Of a DNA stretch of 64,000 nt, positions 36,820-46,480 are shown piece by piece. Source of the stretch: Castanea sativa (lineage: Eukaryota; Streptophyta; Magnoliopsida; Fagales; Fagaceae); contig NC_134015.1 in assembly GCF_040712315.1 (NCBI RefSeq), forward strand, positions 21,639,614 through 21,703,613. The letters run 5' to 3'. Made by a program: the position numbers and the translations under genes. How positions within the stretch are numbered: position 1 is the stretch's first letter; each line of letters begins with the position of its first letter. The notes below the pieces were generated by a model, which was not told the origin of the DNA, did not search any database, and worked only from the letters and a program-made list of their open reading frames with translations.

Positions 36820-37315
36820 TGAAGGGGATAAAAATAGTAAATGGACGGAGATAATGATGACGGATGGACACCGTAAGTGACGCGACTATGACGGTCAACT
36901 TTTGCTGATTATCCATCATAGGTGGATTGATTGTAGGATCCAGGTGGCATGTAATTTGATATGCACCAGATGAGCTTTTGTTTTATCCCCACGCAAACGT
37001 GCACACTTGGACTTCTTGCGACACACGTATGAGAAGACTCCTATATGGAAATAAGCTTGAGAAGGAAGTTGTATCCTAAATGAAAGGTAATTCCGCTCAA
37101 TATAAATACCTCAGAAACCCTAAATATGAAGGTACGCATAATATTCTTAACTCTGGCACTCTAGGGTTAAAGAAACAAGATTCTAACTTGACCTTCGGAG
37201 GGTATTCGGCCGACACCACACCGGTGCTCTCTTCTAGGTCCTTTGTTTTCTTTCTGCAGGTGTTGCTTTTGTTCGAGGAGCTTACGACTCACTGGTGATA
37301 TTTTCGGCATCATCA
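36820..37315 (+). repeat. 3' LTR
   Basis: It starts TGAAGGGGATAAAAATAG and ends TTTTCGGCATCATCA, followed by the TCATT duplication. It is five bases longer than the 5' LTR through small indels near 37151-37160, 37200 and 37250. Confidence 0.95.
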
Positions 37316-37320
37316 TCATT

Positions 37321-38890
37321 CAAGTTCATTTTTGCTATATTTGAAAACGCCATAAACTTGTTCTCATTTTCTAATCTCAAACTTCTTAGGGTATGTTTGG
37401 TAACTTATTTTTTTAGCAGTTTTCTTTTAAGAACAATTTTGTATTTTCTAATCCAAAAAACTTGTTTGGTAACCTAAAACAAGTTTAAAAAATAATAATA
37501 ATAAAAAATAAATAAACTGTTTTTAAGTCTCCAAATAGATACAAAAGGAAAATGAAAGCATGCTTTTACTTTTTTTCTATTTACAGTTCTTAGAACAATT
37601 GCATCAATTTGTGTAAAATATTCAGTTTATTTTAGTAGAAGAACCTACTTTTTCTATTTTATACGACCACTTTTCCAAAACACTCACATCAACTTATTTA
37701 TTTTAGAAGATGTTTTAATAAAATATTCATTTTTCGTCAATTTTTTTATTATTTTCTCTAATGTTCATACTTTTTTATTAACCATGGTGAAGAGAATAAG
37801 CAAGAGCTGATGTGTGAGAGATGCAGAACAAAGAGTGAGAAGAAGAGTTTTGAGTTCAAGAATGAAACAGGTAGAAGCAGGTAGAAGAGGCATTGATTTC
37901 AACTTAATTATAGGAAAGAGAAAAAAAAATTAAGCCAAATGGGTTTTAATAACTTAATTAATATAATATATAGAATAATATTAAAATAATAGATATATGG
38001 AATAATATTAAAATAATAGATAGAAATGTACAATAATCACGGGATATTTACAAAGCTAAGCAGGCTCTGATGTGCTATTTTACGCTATATTATATAAATT
38101 TTTGCACTTTTTGTATTTTAAACTCACTAATGCAATTGCTCTTAAAGCCAATGAAAACATGGAGAAAAAAAATCAAAAACACCATTAATGAACTCGCGCC
38201 CAAGTTCGAAGCCCACTGTCAGAAAAGCACAGAATTTCAACATTTTTCCCCGATCTATTTCTCTCTCATAGAAGGGGCTGTTTCTCTGCACACCAGTGTG
38301 GAAGTAGACAATTTTAGAGAAAAGTACCAAAGAATTGTTTGCTTTCTTGCACCAAGACTCTGCAACTGGTATGTTACCTTGTCGGTAGATCATGTTGTTG
38401 AATGACAGCCTTTAAGCTTGCGTCGCCATACATGGAGTTGTGCCTTCGGCAAGGTCATGAAGTGGGTTTGTAAATACTAAATAGTGATCCATTTTCCAAG
38501 CATGACATATGGCTTATGGTTATCGTATCTATAGCTGTGGTCAAGGAAAGTGGAAGCCCCATTTTGCTTAACATGTGGCTGTGGGTTTGCAAATGCCACT
38601 AAAAACATAATAAGAGTACTAGTGTTAAAACAAAAAAGATTAAAATAAAAATGTTGTTTTTTTGCTGAATAAAAAATGTTGTTTAAAAATTGGTTTGATA
38701 TGATGTTTTATATATATATATTGTTAGAAATACTGAATTCAATAGTATTGTATTTTTTATTGAAAGAATATACATGAATGTCTTTATATAGTAAGCATAT
38801 GAGTGTAGTATAAGTAAATATGAGTGTAGTACAAGTAAGAGTGCTATACAAGTAAACTAGTTTGACCTAAAGCCCATCACACTATGAATG

Positions 38891-38929
<39 letters not shown>

Positions 38930-39422
38930 TTGATCTTAGAGAAGATGAGCAAATTTCTGTTTTGAGCAAATATGGACTGATGGAGGCAGATATCCTCATG
39001 TAAAACACCTAAGCATTTTAAGGAAAAATTCAAGAATAAGGAAGAGGATGTAATGATTTGGTTAGCAATATCGTTCACAAAGCCACATTACTTTACCTAA
39101 TTCCATGGTGCTTCCATGACTTAACGACAAAAGAGAGGTCAGATCAATGAGGTCACTCAAGTCAAAAACGTGCATGTCTGCAGATTGAGAAAGTTGCTCA
39201 TTAATTGTTAGATAACAAATATTGTGTGCAGTTCTTGTCACAAGATTAGAAGCAATACTGTAAACATACCAAGTTGTGTGCATCAAAACACCACAGGGGG
39301 AGCATATACATAAGTAATACTGCAGACTAGTTTTCGTTTATCCGATAAAAAGTAAAAATACATTAAACTCATTTCAACCCCAACTGTAAATGAGCTTGAG
39401 ACCTATAATACAGCAGTAACAT
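37321..39422. other. Intergenic, AT-rich, with a TA microsatellite
   Basis: No gene was recognised. A TTTGGTAAC-type degenerate MITE-like stretch lies at about 37385-37480 and a TA run at 38894-38926. A small frame at 38142-38405 has no recognisable motif. The part adjoining 39422 is probably the 3' UTR of the CAR-type gene. Confidence 0.45.
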
Positions 39423-41812
39423 TTAGCTCTCATTGGAGAAAGCTTTACGACCTGGAAGATCAATCCACTCAATTTGGAGCACCACTTCCCCGCGCTCAAC
39501 ATTTCTCAATCTGAGACACATGTCCTGGACAATTTTTCCATTGTTCCAAACACAGCAACTCTCATCGGAAAGGCAGTTTGTCCTGCTCGGCTGAACTTTC
39601 TTTACTGCACAACCATTTGGGAGGTTCTCCAAGCCCATTTTCAGACTCTCAGCATATGGCTTAATGTCTATCTCTGCATCACCCATTTTGTCATCTATAG
39701 TTAATGTGTCTCTGTCATAAACTGTCTGCAAAGAGGAAAAATAAACAAATAAAATTACCAACAACCTGCTGAATAAGCTTCCTGTAGCTTTTTTTTACAA
39801 TCATTTTACCAGCCAAATATTTCAGGAAAATAAAAGCAAATAATATTCCAACATCCCCTAATGACAACGATGAATCAACCAATAAAAATATTGGGATCCT
39901 GTAAACATGAAACAAATAGTTCCTGAACTCTTTTAGTATTAGCACTAAACCACATTACAGAGAAAGGCAAAGCAAGGTATCACTTACGAGAGTGATAGGA
40001 ACATTAAGATCAGAAATAGAAAGAGTCAATTCATCATTCCACTCAGGATTGCAGTTATTTTTCACCACACGAGTCTTCAATTTCTGCACCAATGTATATA
40101 ACATCAGAAGGAAATAATGTCAGCATCCATTAGACATCAATCAAAAAGCTGAGGAAAAGAACCCAGTGAGCTCTAGCTCAAGTGGTACCTCCTCCCCTTA
40201 CATATAAGTGCTAGGTGGAGGGTGAATTTTTAAGTTCAAAATCCATTGAGTGGGTGTGTAACTTGCCAATAAAATTTAAATTTTAAAAAAGTGGGAAAAA
40301 TGAATGGAACAAATAGATTACGTCCTTAGTCATGTTTTTACTTTCTGCAGATGATGCCGTTTCTTAAATAACCATCTTGAAAATTGCATGAAAGTTTCAG
40401 TGCCAAAGCTATCCATTTGTAATGAGTTAGTTATAGACAAAAATATTATGTCATTGACCAAGTACTAAGGTCTTCTTTTGAGTAAGAAAATAAAGAAACA
40501 AGCCGGTCAGTCTGCAAATGCATGCTCCAAAACCATCATCAACAAAGTTCAAAGTTAAATACTTAGGAAACTGCTAAGCAAAAAAGAGGTGGGGGGAATG
40601 AATTTTTCGTCCATGAAATTTGATGTAGGTTCAATTGTGGTCCTCCAAATTAAAATTTCAAAAAGTAAACAAAACGGTCCCTCCATAATAAAAATACACA
40701 AGTTTAAAAAGCTGATTTTAACACCTCCATGTTGGAGATGTAATGCAAACTTTCAAGTCCACATGGGTCAATTTTCTACAATACAAGAATCTAATAAACT
40801 TTGGAAAAATGACAGATGAAAGAGCTTGGAAAAATAACAGCAACAATTCAGGAGTATGCGGAAAGAAGCAACTTGATTTTGAAGCCTCAAAGGAAGATAA
40901 CTACAGAAGGAATGACAAATGAGCCATCATTAGGAATAGCCTAACCAAAAATTGCTTTCTAGACCCAGATCCATCATCCAGTTTTGGGGTCTCCATCCAT
41001 CCCAGTCAACCCACATGTAATCCATAGATAATAAGTCTTAATTATTTACAGGGGTCATATACTGCAGAAAATATGAAGCAAATGGGGTCCCTCTGCACTA
41101 TTAAGTTGAAAAGACTAATTAAATTGCAATTAGGTGAACCAATTTTGGATTTCTACAGCTATATATGCGTTTCACACCATTGAATTTATCTATGAAAGTT
41201 CCAAATTTTACACGTGACAATTTCTCTATAATTGCTATCCTCTCTTCTAGTATATGGATATATATAGCAAACATAGAATATAAGAGGCAAAAGGGGAAGC
41301 AGCAATTGATCTTGTGGGAATTTGAGCTACTCTAATTAGGATTCAAGGGAAGTCAAAGAAGGGGATTTTTTATAACCTTAAAATTCTAATAATATAAAAC
41401 ACAATCTTGAATCTGATTTGGTTGGAAACCTATCAAGACAGAAAGAACAAAAGGTAGACCCAAAAAAAAACAGCCAACATTACCAATTAAACTAAAATAC
41501 ATAAATAGATGTTTCGTGTATAGCAAGCACTTCAGTGTCAACAAAAAGTGAAATTGAAAATCATTTCAAAGAATCTCTAAATCAAACTCTAGCTACCCAA
41601 AAAAAAAAAAAACCAAAACCATTATGATATATGATCATCAACCAAAACAAAAACAGGATGTGATTGTGAAAGTAATAATAATGAAGAGCAAAGTGACTGG
41701 CCTGTTGACCCATGGTGAGAACAACATAAGGATCGCTGCTAGCGGAGTCACGCACAGCAAGATTAATGCCTTTCTGTACACGAACTCTAAGAAGACCCAG
41801 CAGATTGTCCAT
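39423..41812 (-). CDS. C2-domain ABA-related (CAR-type) protein, 3 exons
   Basis: Exons: 41812-41702, 40083-39988 and 39725-39423, giving 169 residues. The single C2 domain starts at once (MDNLLGLLRVRVQKGINLAVRD). Calcium-loop acids are RDSASSDPYV, NPEWND and YDRDTLTIDDKMGDAEID. The plant CAR signature follows: VQPSRTNC, ESCCVWNNGKIVQDM and LRLRNVERGEVVLQIEWIDLPG. CAR proteins bind phospholipid membranes in a Ca2+-dependent way and recruit ABA receptors; GAP1-like C2 proteins of this family also bind GTPases. Exons 2 and 3 have canonical borders (GTGCAG|AAATTG, CTC|GTAAGT, TTTGCAG|ACAG). Exon 1 must end at CAACAG|GCCAGT to keep the conserved GQQ-KLKTR junction, so intron 1 is apparently GC-AG. 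ATG 41812 is the start; the upstream in-frame codon is GTG. A SINE lies in intron 1. Confidence 0.9.
40145..40300 (+). mobile_element. tRNA-derived SINE in CAR intron 1
   Basis: A Pol III A box TAGCTCAAGTGG is present at about 40178. About 50 bp downstream is a worn B box (AGTTCAAAATCC). CTCCTCCCCTT and GTGCTAGGTGGAGGGTG lie between, and an A-rich tail follows. It is antisense to the host gene. Confidence 0.6.
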
Positions 41813-41893
41813 TAGAAACACAACCTATTGAGCTTTGAGCAAGCTATTAAACAAAGAAATCAAAACCCTGTCTTTGGCTACAAAATTGAAAAT

Positions 41894-41902
41894 TCTATAT
41901 AT
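41894..41902 (-). promoter_or_regulatory. Putative TATA box of the CAR-type gene
   Basis: CTATATATAG lies about 85 bp upstream of the ATG on the minus strand. Confidence 0.45.
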
Positions 41903-42023
41903 AGAAATAGATATAGAAGTTAAACAAGGTCGTAATAAAAACAAAAAAAATATTAACTTTAACTGGGATCTTTTATGGGACACAAATATCTAACGTTGGG
42001 TCCATCAAAGGAATATCTTTTTC

Positions 42024-42031
42024 CACGTGTC
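42024..42031. promoter_or_regulatory. ABRE/G-box-like element upstream of the CAR-type gene
   Basis: CACGTGTC, with the ACGTGTC core bound by ABA-response bZIP factors, lies about 212 bp upstream of the start codon. A similar CCACGCGTTTG lies at about 42073, within a repeated TCTTTTTCCACG context. Confidence 0.45.
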
Positions 42032-42652
42032 AAACGTTCCTGAATGTGACGCGTTTGTAAAGTGTCTTTTTCCACGCGTTTGTTGTCTAGAACTAAAATG
42101 GGTGTCTCTTTCAAATTTGTATCTTAGCGATTAAAGCATTTGTAAAGTAGTAGAGTTGGGCCGGTTTTCACTCTCAGCCATGAAAAAAGAATGATGGTTT
42201 TCTTTGTTATTCACGGGAATACTGGTCATTTTTCATAGTGGAATGAAATTAGAGGTGCAAGTTTGTTTATCTGGTACATCCAACCAAAAATATCTAAGCC
42301 AAGCCAAAAGACTGTTGTTTTGTTTGTTGATATTTACCCGATTGAACAAACTTGTTCGGCTTGAAAAGCAAGGGGAAGCTGAAAAGGTAAATGTAAATAT
42401 TAGTATTAATTACACATTTTTCATCCTAAACTATCACAAAAAATTATACATTTAATCTTTTAAACTATCGAAATACATAATTAACGGCTTAATTTTAAAA
42501 GCACATTCACACTCTTCCGTCAATTCTGACTAAATGTAACATTAAAATATTAATTTACCCCAATTATTTGTTTTGGAAAGGGATAAATTGATTTTTAATG
42601 TTAAATTCCGTTAGAATTAATAACAAAACAAAGAGCATGGGAACATTGAAAC
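42032..42652. other. Intergenic region
   Basis: AT-rich with no recognisable gene. A phrase resembling other low-copy plant repeats (ACTATCACAAAAAATTATAC) is present, but nothing can be delimited. Confidence 0.4.
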
Positions 42653-43211
42653 TAGGGTTGTCCATGGGTCGGGCAGGTCGGGTTTTTGCCCAACCCACAA
42701 CCAACCCGTACAAGATCGAGTGGTTGGTTTTCCAACCCACAACTGACCCATAACAGTAACAGATTAATCAATTCAAGTTGCCGACAGGTGGTCATCTATT
42801 TCGAGTGAACCTAATAATCACCGGAATTCACCGAAACGCGGCAAGATCTCGCCAAATCTAGCGAGATCTTACCAAATCCATCCAAAATTCAGTGAGATCT
42901 CATCGAATCCGGCGAGATTTCTGCCAAATCGTGATGAGAAATCACTAGTTTAGCTAGATCTGGTATTTTATTGTGCTAGAAATCAATGGATTTAAGTGAA
43001 AAAGTGACCCAAATCTAGAAAAAATGCTGGATTTTAATGAACTTCAAGCGGGCTGGTTTCATGGGTTTTAGAGGAAGAGATCTGAAACCCAACTTGCTAG
43101 CGTCAGTTTTTGGAGTCAGGACCCAAGTCCGACAGCCAAAGCCGTCGAATCGAGTGGTTCCAAGTCGGGTTCGGGCGAGTTGAGCGGGGGCGGTTGATTT
43201 GGACAACCCTA
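42653..43211. mobile_element. hAT-type non-autonomous element (TAGGGTTGTCCA ends)
   Basis: The left end TAGGGTTGTCCATGGGTCGG is inverse to the right end GGACAACCCTA. Flanking 8-mers attgaaac (42645-42652) and attgaaat (43212-43219) agree at 7 of 8. The interior repeats CGAGATCT-type words and has no transposase. Confidence 0.65.
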
Positions 43212-43219
43212 ATTGAAAT

Positions 43220-43989
43220 AGAGTTATAAGTTTTAGGGTGTTTTTTGATAATTTTTAAGTTTAATCAAGGTGATAGTTTTGGGAATAAAAATGTAATTTG
43301 CTCTTAATTTTACACACCTTAGGGTCACGTATAGGTCAACCTATTTCTACTTTAGGTCAAAAATTCTTAAGTTTAGGTTAGCTTAACAGGTCTAGATCCA
43401 ATTTTTCCTGTCTAATTAAAATAATATTGACTAGAAATTCGAAAATATAGAAAGGTAAAGCCAGATAGAACCAAATAAGTCCCCTGATTTGCAACTAAGA
43501 TAATATTCTTAAGCATTAGTATTGGTAGTACTAAAAAGCTATATTGCTATTTTTAGCACCACTAAATACAAATTTATGGTTACATTGGTGTAGCCAAAGC
43601 TAAATAATTTGGCTCTACAACTACACTACACAGTCATAGCTCATAGGTAAATATATATTATTAAACTATGTGTTCACATTACTTTATATTAAATTTATTA
43701 TTTTATTCATGTGTTCATGCTGCTTTGTAGTGAATCTATTATTTTATCGTAGTGAATATATTATTTTATTGTGTTGTTTATATTATTTTATTGTATTGAA
43801 AGTTAAAATAAAACCATTGATATTAGATGTTTTGTAAAGTAAAAAAATAAGATAGATAAAGTAGTTTTTTGTGGAGTCATATCGCTAAATTTATGACTCC
43901 ACCAATGTGGATGCTCTAACAAGTATTTTGGAACCCTATTTTATAGCATTAATAATCGAGATGTTTATACATCAAAAAATTTTCAAGTC
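43220..43989. other. Intergenic AT-rich region
   Basis: There is no coding frame or definable element. Imperfect repeats of TTATTTTATTGTRTTG occur at 43690-43800. Confidence 0.4.
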
Positions 43990-44207
43990 TAAGGTGGAGT
44001 TTGGATAGTGTCTGCATTGCACATATGCGTGGTTGTGTTGTTTTTCTGTGGGTCTCGTGCACTATTTATGAGACCCGCAATTCCTTTACTCAGTAAAAAT
44101 AACTTTAAACTGAGTTCTACAGCACTATATACATATTTAAAAATTATATTATTACAGTATTTTTAATTTTTTAATTTCAGTAATAAACTGTATCTAAACA
44201 GGTCCTA
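43990..44207. mobile_element. MITE of the TTTGGATA family, inverted relative to the 44463 copy
   Basis: The ends are GGAGTTTGGATAGTG and CTGTATCTAAACAGG. GGGTCTCGTGCACTATT and TACAGTATTTTTAATTTTTT are the complement-side family words. Confidence 0.5.
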
Positions 44208-44462
44208 AGATATGAAAGATGCAGATAATTTTTCCATTAAGCCACTGGTGTGCTGTAAACGAAAGAAGAAAGCTGAGTCAATTCAGAGTAGCAAGATTCT
44301 TTCGTATGTACTTGTGGGCTCTTCCTTCTAGACCACTGTGGTTCGTCCCTTTTGAACCACTCTTTATCTTAACGTGTACCACCGAAAATGCATTAACATA
44401 AATTGGGGCCCAACGGATGTTATCAATAGATGTTATATCCTCGTTCGGGTGTATAACTGTAT

Positions 44463-44702
44463 GAGTCCGTTTGGATAGAACTTATTACTGAAAACTGAAA
44501 ACTGAAAACACTGTAGCAAAATAATTTTTAAAGGGGTAAAAAAAACTGTTCATTCCAGAAGTTACTGTTCATTCCAGAAGTTACTGTTCATTGGCCTAAA
44601 ATCACTGTTCATGGCCAATGAACAGTAACAAACACGCGTTGAAAAAAACAAAAACAAAAACGTGGACGCAGCTAAAAGAAGCTAGATCCAAACGTATTCT
44701 AT
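44463..44702. mobile_element. MITE of the TTTGGATA family
   Basis: It starts GAGTCCGTTTGGATAGAAC and ends GATCCAAACGTATTC. It contains ACTGAAAACTGAAAACACTG and an internally triplicated TTACTGTTCATT phrase at about 44555-44590. Confidence 0.6.
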
Positions 44703-44866
44703 ATATATGACATCTCCCTCACAACATGTGAGTTCTGTTGTGAGAGAGAAAGCATATACAAACCCTGAACAATATATAATAACTCACTATGGTTGATGGA
44801 TGATTCTAAAAATAATAATAAAATAAATAAATAAAACAAAAACTATGTATGATGGATATCTGGAAC

Positions 44867-45088
44867 GAGTCCAAATCTTCTGTCTCACTTTTCCTGCTCC
44901 ACTCTATACTCCACCAATAAAAACTTGCCACGTGTTCACCTAATTAATTAAATACTACTATTAATTAATAACGGTAGCATTAAGAAGTCAATAATGATAG
45001 TATTTAATTAATTAGGTAAACACGTGACAAGTTTTTATTGGTGGAGTATAGAGTAGAGCAGGAAAAGTGGGACAGAAGATTTGAACTC
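44867..45088. mobile_element. Palindromic Mutator-type MITE, 222 bp, perfect 9-bp TSD
   Basis: The left arm GAGTCCAAATCTTCTGTCTC is mirrored by the right end GACAGAAGATTTGAACTC. The arms are nearly perfect inverse copies for about 90 bp (TCCACCAATAAAAACTTG mirrored by CAAGTTTTTATTGGTGGA). Both sides carry ATCTGGAAC (44858-44866 and 45089-45097), the 9-bp duplication length of Mutator elements. There are no genes inside. Confidence 0.85.
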
Positions 45089-45097
45089 ATCTGGAAC

Positions 45098-45440
45098 AAT
45101 GTAAAACTTATGGTAGCAATTAAAAGCTCTCAAAAGTGGTCCACCAATCTCACCGCCTCAAATAGCATCTTTAATGAAAGGTGGCATTTCGGTTGGCTGC
45201 TGGCCCAAAGGTTTTTTGCGATTTTTGAGATTTTGTAGAAAGCCCACATGATATATCGGTTCTGTAGTAAATGTGAATATATATATATAACTAGTAAAGT
45301 TTAACTTAACTAGTAAAGTTTTTTATAGTTGAATAAAAAATCTAGAATTTTATGTTATGTTTCTAATTGTTGAGTAAAAAATTTAGAATTTAATTCTCGC
45401 CTACACAAATAAACCAATTAATGTCTGAAGATAAAGAGTA
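45098..45440. other. Intergenic region before the MULE
   Basis: No gene was recognised. The last nine bases, TAAAGAGTA, are the left target duplication of the MULE. Confidence 0.5.
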
Positions 45441-46100
45441 GGCGAAAATACACTTTTGGTCCCAACATTTTGGGTCAATTCCCATTTTGGTCCCAAAATT
45501 GATTTCTTTGCTAATGTCATCCCTAAAAAACGAAAATCGTTTTTAAAATGGTCCTTTCTGTCAGGCTAGAAACGGAATAATCCTACATGTTTAACGGACC
45601 TCCACCTGTCAAGCCCACTCATTAAAATAATAATATAATAATCCTACGTGGACACCTCAGTCAGCCAAAACTCACATGCCACTCACGTGCATGCCACCTC
45701 AACTGTCCACCTCATCTTCCTGCGTCCTAGACCCCTCATGTGACCCCACGTGACCCTACTCCTCAACTGCCTCAGTCACAACTCAATCATCTACACGAAG
45801 ATCCCAAAAATCCCCAAACTGCAAAGAAAACCCTAAAATTCCTACATTGTCTTCCTCATCCCGATCCCTAAAATCTTTAAATCAAACCCAGTTTTGAGTT
45901 GAACGAAACCCCTAAACAACGAAATCCCTAAAAAAATCCCCAAATTGCACACTGAAAATTGAAGAAAACAAGGGAGTTAGTCGTGGGTTGAAGCTTCAAT
46001 CCAAATCTGCTGTAGTTTCAAGATTTTAGCAGCGGGTTAAAGCTCGAAAAGGTAACTTTAGCTCGAAAATGTCCACTTTATCTCTTTCTCTGTGTATGTA

Positions 46101-46150
<50 letters not shown>

Positions 46151-46190
46151 GCACACACTGTATATGTCTCTCTCTAACTTTTTTCACACA
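45441..46190. repeat. Left TIR of the MULE
   Basis: About 640 bp (45441-46090) matches the complement of the right TIR with only scattered substitutions and one 11-nt indel (near 45780). A CT microsatellite (46108-46147) and TCTCTAACTTTTTTCACAC extend the match to about 46190. It includes the probable promoter and 5' UTR of the transposase gene and a splice donor AAAAG|GTAACT at 46052. Confidence 0.9.
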
Positions 46191-46480
46191 CTGTCAATAT
46201 GCCTAGGGACCACTATTTAAGTTTATGCCTTTATTTCGATAGTGTTGTTTGTTTGGTGGGTGTTGTCTGTTTGGTGGGTGATTTGTCTTTGGCCTTTAAG
46301 GGAGAAAGTCGGTCCATGTGTTCCCTATTAGCATTTAAATATAGTTTTATATTGCTTTGTGTTTGAGAAATAGTGTTGTTTGTTTAGGATTATTATAGTG
46401 TCAGTGCATGTTTGACTGTTTGGTTTGGTTTTCTAAGTAATGGATTAAACAATGTTGACTATATATCTCATGCATGCAGA

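Larger units (their letters stand above)
27639..37315 (+). mobile_element. Ty3/gypsy LTR retrotransposon, Tat-type, complete but mutated
   Basis: The 9.68-kb element has two LTRs and perfect 5-bp duplications TCATT (27634-27638 and 37316-37320). The order is LTR, primer-binding site, gag, protease, RT, RNase H, a second archaeal-type RNase H, integrase, tandem repeat, antisense gene, polypurine tract, LTR. The second RNase H domain is the hallmark of the Tat lineage. Multiple frameshifts and stops break gag-pol, so this copy cannot make its proteins. By eye the LTRs differ at roughly 15-20 sites in 490, implying a fairly young insertion. Confidence 0.93.

Noticed and set aside
38142..38405. 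Possible small gene
   Set aside because: No recognisable motif, overlapping open frames on both strands, no clear splice or promoter context.
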